The notes: generated by a model not told the origin, from the sequence alone. DNA of 64,000 nucleotides from Streptomyces sp. CB02366 (GCF_001905905.1 NZ_LIVT01000006.1:237723-301722); one strand, 5' to 3'; positions 26,696 through 35,124 are shown, counted from the first letter of the stretch. Numbers and translations: made by a program.

Positions 26696-28528
26696 CTGTC
26701 GACCGCCATCCTCACCGGTACGCCGGTACCCGGGTCGTCGCTCGCGGACGATCTGCGGTCCCTGGGCTTCGACGTGCGGACCGCCGCCGACGCCGGTGAT
26801 GCCGCCGCCCTCCTCGCCGCCGTCCCGGCCGGCCGCCGGGTCGCCCTCGTCGATCCGCGCTTCGTGGGCCACGTCCACGCGCTGCGGCTCGGGCTGACCG
26901 ACCCCCGGTTCCCCGCGGCCACGGTCCCCGGCGCGCTCACCGCCCGGCCCGAGGCGCGCGGCGCCCTGCTGCGCGCGCTCCGGCGTACCGCGACCGCCGT
27001 CGGTGCCGGGGCCCCCGTCGTCGATCCGGACGCCGACCCGGCGCCCGAGGACCGCACGGTCCCGGGCCGTATCGCCGTCGCGCTGGAGGCCGAGGGCATC
27101 GCCGTGCAGCGCCCCGCCCTCGGTTCGCTCGTCGCGGCCGTCCCCACGGACCAGGAGCAGCAGGCCGCCGCCGAGGCCGCTCTCGCCTCCGTCGACGACG
27201 AGGCGGTACGGCTGCGCGGCGCGGTCAAGGCCCATGACGGCTTCTTCACCACCTACGGCGTCAGCCCGTACTCCCGCTACCTCGCCCGCTGGTGCGCCCG
27301 CCGCGGCCTCACCCCGAACCAGGTCACCACCGCCTCGCTGATCACCGCGCTCGTCGCGGCGGGCGCGGCGGCCACCGGAACGCGCGGCGGCTACGTCGCG
27401 GCGGGGATCCTGCTCCTGGTCTCCTTCGTGCTGGACTGCACCGACGGGCAGCTCGCCCGCTACTCGCTCCAGTACTCCACGATGGGCGCCTGGCTGGACG
27501 CCACCTTCGACCGGGCCAAGGAGTACGCGTACTACGCCGGGCTCGCCATCGGCGCCGTACGCGGCGGCGACGACGTATGGGTCCTGGCGCTCGGGGCGAT
27601 GGTCCTCCAGACCTGCCGCCACGTCGTGGACTTCTCGTTCAACGAGGCCAACCACGACGCGGTCGCCAACACCAGTCCCACCGCCGCCCTCTCCGACAAG
27701 CTCGACGGCGTCGGCTGGACGGTCTGGGCGCGCCGGATGATCGTGCTGCCGATCGGCGAGCGCTGGGCCATGATCGCGGTGCTCACCGCCCTCACCACCC
27801 CGCGCACCGTCTTCTACGCCCTGCTCGTGGGCTGCTCCCTGGCCGCCTGCTACACCACCGCGGGCCGCCTGCTGCGCTCGCTGACCCGCCGGGCCCGCCG
27901 TACCGACCGCGCCGCGCGGGCGCTCGCGGACCTCGCGGACTCCGGCCCGCTCGCCCGCGCCGTCGCCGCCGTCGCCCCCGGCCTTCCGGGCGCGTTCACG
28001 GCCCCGGCCGCAGCCCTGCTCGGCGCCCTCGCGATGATCGGCGCCGCCCTCTTCCTCCCGTGCGGCAGCCTGCTCACCGTCGCCGCCGCCGCGGTGTACG
28101 TGCTGCTCTCCGGCCTGGCCGTCGCCCGCCCCCTCAAGGGCGCGCTCGACTGGCTGGTACCCCCGTTCTTCCGGGCGGGGGAGTACGTCACGATCCTCGT
28201 GCTGGCGGCCCGCAGCGACGTCCCGCACGCCGTTCCGGCGGCCTTCGGGCTCGTCTCGGCCGTCGCCTACCATCACTACGACACGGTGTACCGCATCCGC
28301 GGAGGCACCGGCGCGCCGCCCCAGTGGCTGGTGCGGACGATCGGTGGACACGAGGGCCGTACCGCGCTGGTGGCCGTCCTCGCCGCCGTACTCACCCACA
28401 CCTCAGGTTTCACCACGGCCCTGACCGCGCTCGCGGTCGCCGTGGCTCTGGTGGTGCTCGTGGAGTCCATCCGCTTCTGGGTGTCCTCCTCGGCCCCCGC
28501 CGTACACGACGAAGGAGAACTCGCATGA
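26696..28528 (+). CDS. CDP-alcohol phosphatidyltransferase with nucleotidyltransferase-like N-terminus (DUF5941)
   Basis: 610-aa membrane enzyme. Residues 1-170 look like a degenerate nucleotidyltransferase fold; residues 170-215 form the linker (AVKAHDGFFTTYG...LTPNQVT) seen in fusions such as inositol-phosphate cytidylyltransferase/synthase; residues about 215-390 are the CDP-alcohol phosphotransferase domain with the complete motif DCTDGQLAR-x8-GAWLDATFD; several more membrane helices follow, covered by DUF5941. Start: an in-frame TGA ends at 26689 and the first sensible codon is CTG 26696, 9 bases after AAGGAG, giving L/M-STAILTG, which I recall as the family N-terminus. The first in-frame GTG (26774) has no ribosome site and would remove 26 residues. 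It overlaps the next start by ATGA. Confidence 0.82.
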   Translation: MSTAILTGTPVPGSSLADDLRSLGFDVRTAADAGDAAALLAAVPAGRRVALVDPRFVGHVHALRLGLTDPRFPAATVPGALTARPEARGALLRALRRTATAVGAGAPVVDPDADPAPEDRTVPGRIAVALEAEGIAVQRPALGSLVAAVPTDQEQQAAAEAALASVDDEAVRLRGAVKAHDGFFTTYGVSPYSRYLARWCARRGLTPNQVTTASLITALVAAGAAATGTRGGYVAAGILLLVSFVLDCTDGQLARYSLQYSTMGAWLDATFDRAKEYAYYAGLAIGAVRGGDDVWVLALGAMVLQTCRHVVDFSFNEANHDAVANTSPTAALSDKLDGVGWTVWARRMIVLPIGERWAMIAVLTALTTPRTVFYALLVGCSLAACYTTAGRLLRSLTRRARRTDRAARALADLADSGPLARAVAAVAPGLPGAFTAPAAALLGALAMIGAALFLPCGSLLTVAAAAVYVLLSGLAVARPLKGALDWLVPPFFRAGEYVTILVLAARSDVPHAVPAAFGLVSAVAYHHYDTVYRIRGGTGAPPQWLVRTIGGHEGRTALVAVLAAVLTHTSGFTTALTALAVAVALVVLVESIRFWVSSSAPAVHDEGELA

Positions 28529-29262
28529 TCGGCCTCGTACTGGCAGCCGGTGCAGGACGACGTCTGCGCCCCTACACGGACACGCTCCCCAAGGCGCTCG
28601 TCCCTGTCGACGGCGACAAGACGGTCCTCGACCTCACGCTCGCCAACTTCGCCGAGGTCGGACTCACCGAGGTCGCGATCGTCGTCGGCTACCGCAAGGA
28701 GGCCGTCTACGCCCGCAAGGCCGAGCTGGAGGCGACCTACGGCGTCACCCTCACGCTCATCGACAACGACAAGGCCGAGGAGTGGAACAACGCCTACTCC
28801 CTGTGGTGCGCCCGGGACGTCATCAAGCGCGGCGTGATCCTCGCCAACGGCGACACCGTGCACCCGGTCTCCGTGGAGAAGACCCTCCTGGACGCCCGCG
28901 GCAAGGGCCAGAAGATCATCCTCGCCCTGGACACCGAGAAGGTGCTCGCCGACGAGGAGATGAAGGTGATCACCGAGGAGGGCAAGGGCGTCCAGCGCAT
29001 CACCAAGCTGATGGACCCGGCCACCGCCACCGGCGAGTACATCGGCGTCACCCTCATCGAGGCCGAGGCCGCCGAGGAGCTGGCGGACGCCCTGAAGGCC
29101 ACCTTCGAGCGCGACCCCGACCTCTACTACGAGGACGGCTACCAGGAGCTCGTCAACCGCGGCTTCACCGTCGACGTGGCTCCGATCGGCACCGTGACCT
29201 GGGTCGAGATCGACAACCACGACGACCTCGCCAAGGGCCGGGAGATCGCGTGCCAGTACTGA
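28525..29262 (+). CDS. Nucleotidyltransferase (sugar-phosphate / phosphocholine cytidylyltransferase type)
   Basis: 245-aa cytosolic NTP-transferase-fold enzyme. The nucleotide-binding signature is LVLAAGAGRRLRPYTDTLPK, followed by VDGDKTVLDLTL, the metal Asp in ILANGDTV, and a C-terminal WVEIDNHDDLAKGREI as in LicC/phosphocholine cytidylyltransferase-like proteins. It probably transfers CMP (or another NMP) to a polyol phosphate; with the next gene making sn-glycerol-1-phosphate, a CDP-glycerol-like product is a fair guess. ATG 28525 overlaps the preceding stop by four bases and its own end overlaps the next gene by 13 bases, so translation is coupled. Confidence 0.88.
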   Translation: MIGLVLAAGAGRRLRPYTDTLPKALVPVDGDKTVLDLTLANFAEVGLTEVAIVVGYRKEAVYARKAELEATYGVTLTLIDNDKAEEWNNAYSLWCARDVIKRGVILANGDTVHPVSVEKTLLDARGKGQKIILALDTEKVLADEEMKVITEEGKGVQRITKLMDPATATGEYIGVTLIEAEAAEELADALKATFERDPDLYYEDGYQELVNRGFTVDVAPIGTVTWVEIDNHDDLAKGREIACQY

Positions 29263-30311
29263 CCCGGCTCATTCCGTCCCCGGTCGTCGTCGACATCCGA
29301 CGGGGCGCCATGGACGATCTGGCGGGTCTCCTGGCCGATCAGCGGATCTCCTCGTCGGGCAAGCTCGCCATCGCGATCAGCGACGGTTCCGGGCGCGCCC
29401 TCAAGGAGAGGCTCGCCCCGGTCCTGCCGGGCGCCGACTGGTACCCGGTGTCCGACGGCACGATCGACTCGGCGGTGAAGCTCGCCGACGGCATCAAGGG
29501 CAACCGGTACGACGCCGTGGTCGGCCTCGGCGGCGGCAAGATCATCGACGTGGCGAAGTACGCCGCGGCGCGGGTCGGGCTGCCCCTGGTCGCCGTCGCG
29601 ACGAACCTCTCGCACGACGGCCTGTGCTCGCCGGTCGCCACGCTGGACAACGACAACGGGCGCGGCTCCTACGGGGTCCCCACCCCGATCGCCGTGGTCA
29701 TCGACCTCGACGTGATCCGTGAGGCGCCCGCCCGGTATGTGCGCTCCGGCATCGGCGACGCGATCTCGAACATCTCCTGCGTCGCCGACTGGGAGCTGGC
29801 CCACGAGGTCAACGGCGAGGAGATCGACGGCCTGGCGGCCGCGATGGCCCGCCAGGCGGGTGAGGCCGTGCTGCGCCACCCCGGCGGCGTGGGCGACGAC
29901 GCCTTCCTGAAGGTGCTGGCGGAGGGGCTCGTGCTGACCGGCATCGCTATGTCGGTCGCGGGCGACTCGCGGCCGGCGTCCGGGGCCTGCCACGAGATCA
30001 ACCACGCCTTCGACCTGCTGCACCCCCTGCGCGCGGCCAGCCACGGCGAGCAGGTGGGCCTCGGCGCCTGCTTCGCCATGCACCTGCGCGGCGCCCGCCA
30101 GGAGTCCCTCATGATGGCGTCGATACTGCGCCGCCACGGGCTGCCGGTCCTGCCGCAGGAGATCGGGTTCAGCGTCGACGAGTTCGTCGAAGCCGTCGAC
30201 TACGCGCCGCAGACGCGGCCGGGACGCTTCACGATCCTGGAACACCTCAACCTGTCCACCGACCAGATCAGGGACGCGTACGCCGACTATGCGACGACCA
30301 TCAGTAGCTGA
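29250..30311 (+). CDS. sn-Glycerol-1-phosphate dehydrogenase (EgsA/AraM type)
   Basis: 353-aa member of the iron/zinc alcohol dehydrogenase-like superfamily, of the branch that reduces dihydroxyacetone phosphate to sn-glycerol-1-phosphate, the enantiomer used in archaeal lipids. Markers: GLGGGKIIDVAKYAAAR (NAD-binding), VATNLSHDGLCSPVA, metal ligands D in SGIGDAISN, H in GACHEINHAFD, and H in ASHGEQVG. GTG 29250 lies inside the preceding gene's 3' end. Its neighbours (nucleotidyltransferase and CDP-alcohol transferases) could activate and transfer the product. Bacterial members are rare compared with sn-glycerol-3-phosphate enzymes; B. subtilis AraM is the studied one. Similar 2-deoxy-scyllo-inosose synthases are excluded by the motifs. 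Confidence 0.88.
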   Translation: MPVLTRLIPSPVVVDIRRGAMDDLAGLLADQRISSSGKLAIAISDGSGRALKERLAPVLPGADWYPVSDGTIDSAVKLADGIKGNRYDAVVGLGGGKIIDVAKYAAARVGLPLVAVATNLSHDGLCSPVATLDNDNGRGSYGVPTPIAVVIDLDVIREAPARYVRSGIGDAISNISCVADWELAHEVNGEEIDGLAAAMARQAGEAVLRHPGGVGDDAFLKVLAEGLVLTGIAMSVAGDSRPASGACHEINHAFDLLHPLRAASHGEQVGLGACFAMHLRGARQESLMMASILRRHGLPVLPQEIGFSVDEFVEAVDYAPQTRPGRFTILEHLNLSTDQIRDAYADYATTISS

Positions 30312-31068
30312 ACTCCGTCCGGTCGTCCACGCCCCGGGGGTGAAGGACCGGCGCAGCGGCGAGCACTGGGCCGGACGCCTGTACATGCGCGAGGTCTCGC
30401 TGCGCGTGGACCGCTACCTGGTCAACACCCGCGTCACGCCGAACCACGTCACCTATGTGATGACGCTGGCCGGCGCCCTGGCCGCCCCGGCGCTGCTGGT
30501 GCCGGGCATCCCCGGCGCCGTGCTCGGCGTGCTGATGGTCCAGCTCTACCTCCTGTTCGACTGTGTGGACGGCGAGCTGGCCCGCTGGAAGAAGCAGTAC
30601 TCGCTCAGCGGGATCTACCTGGACCGGGTCGCCGCCTACCTGTGCGACGCGGCGGTGCTGGTCGGCCTCGGCCTCCGCGCCGCCGACATCTGGGGTGAGG
30701 GCCGGATCGACTGGCTCTGGGCCTTCCTCGGGACCCTCGCCGCGCTCGGTGCGATCCTGATCAAGGCCGAGACGGACCTGGTGGGCGTGGCCCGCCACCA
30801 GGGCGGGCTGCCGCCGGTGAAGGAGGCGGCCTCCGAGCCGCGCTCCTCCGGCATGGCGCTGGCCCGCCGGGCCGCGGCGGCGCTCAAGTTCCACCGGCTG
30901 ATCCTCGGCATCGAGGCGTCCCTGGTGATCCTCGTGGTGGCCGTCGTGGACGCGATCGGGGGCGACCTGTTCTACACCCGTCTCACCGTGGCCGTGATGG
31001 CCGGCATCGCGCTGCTGCAGACCCTGCTGCACCTGGTCTCCGTCCTGGCGTCCAGCAGGCTGAAGTGA
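30289..31068 (+). CDS. CDP-alcohol phosphatidyltransferase-family protein with altered motif
   Basis: 259-aa integral membrane protein. N-terminal amphipathic helix, NTRVTPNHVTYV, then the CDP-alcohol motif DCVDGELAR-x8-GIYLDRVAA. The first three Asp residues stand in place, but the fourth Asp of the motif (D-x3-D), normally the catalytic base, is Ala here; the next acid is four residues on. About five to six membrane helices follow. The start overlaps the end of the glycerol-phosphate dehydrogenase by 23 bases, and its stop overlaps the next GTG. Substrates may be CDP-glycerol or a CDP-lipid from the operon. As this alteration could be normal for its subfamily, activity should not be ruled out. 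Confidence 0.85.
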   Translation: MRRPSVAELRPVVHAPGVKDRRSGEHWAGRLYMREVSLRVDRYLVNTRVTPNHVTYVMTLAGALAAPALLVPGIPGAVLGVLMVQLYLLFDCVDGELARWKKQYSLSGIYLDRVAAYLCDAAVLVGLGLRAADIWGEGRIDWLWAFLGTLAALGAILIKAETDLVGVARHQGGLPPVKEAASEPRSSGMALARRAAAALKFHRLILGIEASLVILVVAVVDAIGGDLFYTRLTVAVMAGIALLQTLLHLVSVLASSRLK

Positions 31069-31949
31069 CGCTGCCCATGAAACTGGGCGCTGTGATCATC
31101 ACCATGGGCGACCGCCCGGACGAACTCCGCGCCCTCCTCGATTCGGTCGCCGCCCAGCAGGGCGACCGGATCGAGGTCGTGGTGGTCGGCAACGGCTCCC
31201 CGGTCCCGGCGGTGCCCGCCGGAGTGCGTACGGTGGAGCTGCCCGAGAACCTGGGCATCCCCGGCGGCCGCAACGTCGGCATCGAGGCGTTCGGCCCCTG
31301 CGGGACGGACGTGGACGCCCTGCTCTTCCTGGACGACGACGGGGTGCTCCCGAACCGGGACACCGCCGAGCTGTGCCGCCAGGCCTTCGCGGCCGACCCG
31401 GAGCTCGGGATCGTCACCTTCCGCATCACCGACCCCGACACCGGGGCCACCCAGCGGCGGCACGTGCCCCGGCTTCGGGCGGCCGACCCGATGCGCTCCT
31501 CGCGCGTCACGACGTTCCTGGGCGGCGCCAACGCCGTACGGACCCGGGTCCTCGCCGAGGTCGGTCCGCTTCCGGCGGAGTTCTTCTACGCCCACGAGGA
31601 GACGGACCTCGCCTGGCGGGCGCTGGACGCGGGCTGGATGATCGACTACCGCGCCGACATGGTGCTGAACCACCCCACCACGGCCCCGTCCCGGCACGCG
31701 GTCTACCACCGCATGGTGGCCCGCAACCGGGTCTGGCTCGCTCGCCGGAACCTGCCCGCCCCGCTGGTCCCCCTCTACCCCGGGGTCTGGCTGCTGCTGA
31801 CTCTGGCCAGACGCCCGTCGCGGCCCGCGCTCAGGGCATGGTTCGGCGGTTTCCGGGAAGGCTGGTCGGCCCCCTGCGGCCCCCGTCGCCCGATGAGGTG
31901 GCGTACGGTGTGGCGGCTGACGAGGCTGGGCCGACCTCCGGTCATCTGA
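31065..31949 (+). CDS. Family 2 glycosyltransferase
   Basis: 294-aa GT-A fold glycosyltransferase. The N-terminal strand is LGAVIITMGDRPDELRALLDSV; DXD-like LLFLDDDGVLPN; FLGGANAVRTRVLAEVG; and the acceptor/base region FYAHEETDLAWRALDAGW. The C-terminal 70 residues are basic with a weakly hydrophobic part, suggesting membrane association. GTG 31065 overlaps the previous stop (GTGA); ATG 31077 is an alternative. In this operon it would add the sugar of a polymer or glycolipid that the following ABC transporter exports. The donor is unknown; UDP-galactose from galE is possible. Confidence 0.88.
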   Translation: MTLPMKLGAVIITMGDRPDELRALLDSVAAQQGDRIEVVVVGNGSPVPAVPAGVRTVELPENLGIPGGRNVGIEAFGPCGTDVDALLFLDDDGVLPNRDTAELCRQAFAADPELGIVTFRITDPDTGATQRRHVPRLRAADPMRSSRVTTFLGGANAVRTRVLAEVGPLPAEFFYAHEETDLAWRALDAGWMIDYRADMVLNHPTTAPSRHAVYHRMVARNRVWLARRNLPAPLVPLYPGVWLLLTLARRPSRPALRAWFGGFREGWSAPCGPRRPMRWRTVWRLTRLGRPPVI

Positions 31950-32050
31950 GAGGCTTTCCTCTGAGAGCATGAGGCGTATTTTCTTTCCGGAACCTGTCCG
32001 CCTGAGCCGCGCTCGCGACTGACTGCGCGTGAAGACGAGAGTTTCAACTT

Positions 32051-32980
32051 GTGAGTGACACCACCCACGACGGTGGGGTAGCCCTCGGGACCCCGCCGTC
32101 CGCCGACGAGGGCCTCGACGCGGCCCAGCTGGCCGCCAAGTACGGCCTGACCGTGAGCGGCGCCCGGCCCGGCCTGTTCGCATACATGCGACAGCTCTGG
32201 GGCCGACGCCACTTCATCCTGGCCTTCTCCCGGGCGAAACTGACCGCGCAGTACAGCCAGGCGAAGCTGGGCCAGCTGTGGCAAGTGGTCACACCCTTGC
32301 TGAACGCGGCGGTCTATTACCTGATCTTCGGGCTGATCCTGGGGACCAGGGAGGGGATCTCCCACGACGTCTTCGTCCCGTTCCTGGTCACCGGCGTCTT
32401 CGTCTTCACCTTCACGCAGAGCTCCGTGATGGCGGGCGTCCGCTCGATCTCCGGCAACCTCGGACTCGTCCGCGCCCTCCATTTCCCCCGGGCCTCGCTC
32501 CCCGTCTCCTTCTCCCTCCAACAGCTCCAGCAGCTGTTGTTCTCGATGATCGTGCTGGTCGCCGTGGCCGTCATCTTCGGCAGCTACCCCTCGCTGTCGT
32601 GGCTGCTGGTGATCCCCGCCCTGCTCCTCCAGTTCGTCTTCAACACCGGTCTGGCCCTCGTGATGGCGCGGCTCGGCTCCAAGACCCCCGACCTCGCGCA
32701 GCTGATGCCGTTCGTCATGCGCACCTGGATGTACGCCTCGGGCGTCATGTTCTCCATCCCGGTGATGCTGAAGGACAAGCCGGCCTGGATCGCCGACGTG
32801 CTCCAGTACAACCCGGCGGCGGTCTACATGGACCTGGTCCGGTTCGCCCTGATCGACGGATACGGCTCCGAGAACCTGCCCGACCACGTCTGGGCCGTCG
32901 CCCTGGGCTGGGCCGTGCTGCTGGGGGTCGTGGGATTCGTGTACTTCTGGAAGGCAGAGGAACGGTACGGCCGTGGCTGA
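32051..32980 (+). CDS. ABC-2 type polysaccharide export permease (Wzm/TagG family)
   Basis: 309-aa permease. After a 50-residue cytoplasmic N-terminus come the amphipathic FAYMRQLWGRRHFILAFSRAKL, typical of O-antigen/teichoic-acid exporters, and six membrane helices (VVTPLLNAAVYYLIFGLILG; VPFLVTGVFVFTFTQSSVM; LLFSMIVLVAVAVIFG and others). FYPVAY-like sequences are replaced by LQYNPAAVYMDLVRFALIDG near the end, again as in TagG/Wzm. It overlaps the ATPase gene by 8 bases. About 100 bases separate it from the glycosyltransferase gene, so an internal promoter is possible. Confidence 0.92.
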   Translation: MSDTTHDGGVALGTPPSADEGLDAAQLAAKYGLTVSGARPGLFAYMRQLWGRRHFILAFSRAKLTAQYSQAKLGQLWQVVTPLLNAAVYYLIFGLILGTREGISHDVFVPFLVTGVFVFTFTQSSVMAGVRSISGNLGLVRALHFPRASLPVSFSLQQLQQLLFSMIVLVAVAVIFGSYPSLSWLLVIPALLLQFVFNTGLALVMARLGSKTPDLAQLMPFVMRTWMYASGVMFSIPVMLKDKPAWIADVLQYNPAAVYMDLVRFALIDGYGSENLPDHVWAVALGWAVLLGVVGFVYFWKAEERYGRG

Positions 32981-33758
32981 CGACAACGCACAGGGGCGCG
33001 TCCCCACGGTGATCGCCGACGACGTGCACATCGTGTACCGGGTCAACGGCACGGGCGGCGGCCGGGGCAGCGCCACCGCCGCGCTGAGCCGCATGCTGCG
33101 GCGCGGCAAGGGCGAGGAGCGCGGCGTACGGAAGGTGCACGCGGTGCGCGGGGTCTCCTTCACCGCCTACCGCGGCGAGGCCATCGGCCTCATCGGCACC
33201 AACGGTTCCGGCAAGTCGACGCTGCTGCGGGCCATCGCCGGTCTCCTGCCGACCGAATCCGGCCACGTCTACACGGACGGCCAGCCCTCGCTGCTCGGGG
33301 TGAACGCGGCGCTGATGAGCGATCTGACCGGCGAGCGCAACGTCGTGCTCGGCGGTCTGGCGATGGGGATGAGCCGCGACGAGATCCGCGCGCGCTACCA
33401 GGAGATCGTGGACTTCTCGGGAATCAACGAGAAGGGCGACTTCATCACCCTGCCGATGCGGACGTACTCCTCCGGTATGGCGGCGCGGCTGCGCTTCTCG
33501 ATCGCCGCCGCCAAGAACCACGACGTCCTCATGATCGACGAGGCGCTGGCCACCGGCGACCGCAAGTTCCGGGTGCGCTCCGAGGAGCGCATCCGCGAGC
33601 TGCGCAAGGAGGCGGGCACCGTCTTCCTGGTCAGCCACAACAACAAGTCGATCAGGGACACCTGCGACCGCGCGCTGTGGCTGGAGAAGGGCGAACTCCT
33701 GATGGACGGCCCCACCGAGGAAGTCCTCAAGGCGTACGAGCGCGAGACGGGCAAGTAG
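32973..33758 (+). CDS. ABC transporter ATP-binding protein of polysaccharide export (Wzt/TagH family)
   Basis: 261-aa ATPase that pairs with the preceding permease. It has the family's insertion before Walker A (VRGVSFTAYRGEAIGLIG), Walker A GTNGSGKSTLLRAI, YSSGMAARLRFSIA (degenerate signature, usual in TagH/Wzt: SSGM), Walker B HDVLMIDEALATGD and the switch His in FLVSHNNKSI. There is no C-terminal carbohydrate-binding domain as in some Wzt proteins, so export is probably not coupled to end-group recognition. GTG 32973 is inside the permease gene. A strong hairpin closes the operon. Confidence 0.93.
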   Translation: MADDNAQGRVPTVIADDVHIVYRVNGTGGGRGSATAALSRMLRRGKGEERGVRKVHAVRGVSFTAYRGEAIGLIGTNGSGKSTLLRAIAGLLPTESGHVYTDGQPSLLGVNAALMSDLTGERNVVLGGLAMGMSRDEIRARYQEIVDFSGINEKGDFITLPMRTYSSGMAARLRFSIAAAKNHDVLMIDEALATGDRKFRVRSEERIRELRKEAGTVFLVSHNNKSIRDTCDRALWLEKGELLMDGPTEEVLKAYERETGK

Positions 33759-33766
33759 TCCGAGTG

Positions 33767-33815
33767 CCAGGGGGCGTCCGCCGGACCCGGTCGCGGTCCG
33801 CCGGACGCCCCCTGG
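33767..33815 (+). terminator. Strong hairpin closing the polymer-export operon
   Basis: 19-bp stem with one mismatch (CCAGGGGGCGTCCGCCGGA against TCCGCCGGACGCCCCCTGG) and an 11-base loop starting CCCGGTCG, 9 bases after the ATPase stop. It is nearly the same as the hairpin at 7839-7879. Confidence 0.8.
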
Positions 33816-34215
33816 CCGCGGCCCCCGCCGGACCGGTCCTGCGGGGGCCGTGCCGTGTCCGCGCCGGTCGGAGGGGTCCGCGGTACGCCCCGGGGCCGAT
33901 CTCCTCCCGGCGGATGAGGCCATCCTCGCCGTACGCGGGGAAAGTTGACGGGTACGGCCGGGAAGGGGAGCGGGCACTCCACCCCGCCGGTCCCCTGTGA
34001 GCTGTACAACGTAAGCTGTAGCGGTGCTGATTCATGGCGAGTAGGGCGAATCGCCCCGGCACCGCCCGCTTTGCCGCAATGCACTCGAAAGAATGAGCGG
34101 CGTGTCCGAAAAGGGTTGTTTTGGGTCAGCAGTGTAGAACGGGAGATGTGACGGCATTGACGGAAGATCTCCAGCTCCGACGTGGTTCCGCCGTCCCCGC
34201 GCCGGGCGGCGGCCA
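33816..34215. other. Intergenic region carrying the hopanoid operon promoter
   Basis: 400 bases without a gene. The right half (from about 33950) is A/T-richer than the rest of the window and must hold the promoter of the hopanoid genes; I could not fix a convincing -35/-10 pair. It contains the imperfect dyad GGCGA...TCGCC at 34033-34055 and a 23-codon reading frame (34148-34219) ending in the hpnC start. Confidence 0.5.
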
Positions 34216-35124
34216 GTGACCCCCACCCCCGAGGCGCGCACCGGTGCCGCCACCCTCGGCAAGGCCGCGGACGAGAACTTCCCCGTGGCGCCGTTCTTCC
34301 TGCCCCGCGCCTGGCGCGACGACCTGATGGCGGTCTACGGGTTCGCCCGGCTCGTCGACGACATCGGCGACGGCGACCTCGCCCCCGGCGGCTGGGACGT
34401 CCGCCACCTCGGCCTGGACCCGGAGCAGGGCGACGACCGCCTCGCCGTGCTCGACGCCCTGGAGACCGATCTCCACCGCGTCTTCGCCGCCACCGGCGAG
34501 CCGCGCCACCCGCTGCTGCGCGGCCTGCGTCCCACCGTGCGACGCCGGGCGCTCACCCCCGAGCCCTTCCTCGGCCTGATCGAGGCCAACCGCCAGGACC
34601 AGAAGATCCGCCGCTACGGCACCTACGCCGAGCTGGCCGCCTACTGCGAACTCTCGGCCAACCCGGTCGGCCGCCTGGTCCTCGCCCTCACCGGCACCGC
34701 GAGCCCGGACCGCATCCGCCGCTCCGACGCCGTCTGCACCGCGCTCCAGATCGTCGAGCACGTCCAGGACGTGGCCGAGGACCTGGAACGCGACCGGATC
34801 TACCTGCCCGCCGAGGACATGGAACGCTTCCGGGTGACCGAATCCGACCTGGCCGCGCCCTCCGCGGGAGCCTCCGTACGCGCTCTCATCGCGTACGAGG
34901 CGCAGCGGGCGAGCGAGCTGCTGGACGAGGGCCCCCCTCTGGTGGGCAGCGTCGAGGGCAGGCTGAGACTGCTCCTCGCCGGATTCGTCGGAGGCGGCCG
35001 CGCCGCGCTGGACGCGATCTCGGCCGCCGGGTTCGACGTCCTGGCCGGACCGCCGAAGCCCACCAGGACCCGCCTGCTGCGGGAAGCGGGAATCGTCTTG
35101 AGCAGAGCACGTGGAGAGAGGTGA
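34216..35124 (+). CDS. hpnC: Squalene/hydroxysqualene synthase HpnC
   Basis: 302-aa head-to-head prenyl synthase that converts presqualene diphosphate to hydroxysqualene in the HpnCDE route. First Asp-rich motif RLVDDIGDGDL (about residue 50), second QDVAEDLERDRIYLPAED (about residue 180), and FFLPRAWRDDLMAVYGFAR at the start of the fold. GTG 34216 overlaps the stop of a short upstream frame (GTGA) and has no strong ribosome site, so coupling to that frame is possible. It is the first gene of the hopanoid operon; the hpnD start overlaps its stop. Confidence 0.93.
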   Translation: MTPTPEARTGAATLGKAADENFPVAPFFLPRAWRDDLMAVYGFARLVDDIGDGDLAPGGWDVRHLGLDPEQGDDRLAVLDALETDLHRVFAATGEPRHPLLRGLRPTVRRRALTPEPFLGLIEANRQDQKIRRYGTYAELAAYCELSANPVGRLVLALTGTASPDRIRRSDAVCTALQIVEHVQDVAEDLERDRIYLPAEDMERFRVTESDLAAPSAGASVRALIAYEAQRASELLDEGPPLVGSVEGRLRLLLAGFVGGGRAALDAISAAGFDVLAGPPKPTRTRLLREAGIVLSRARGER

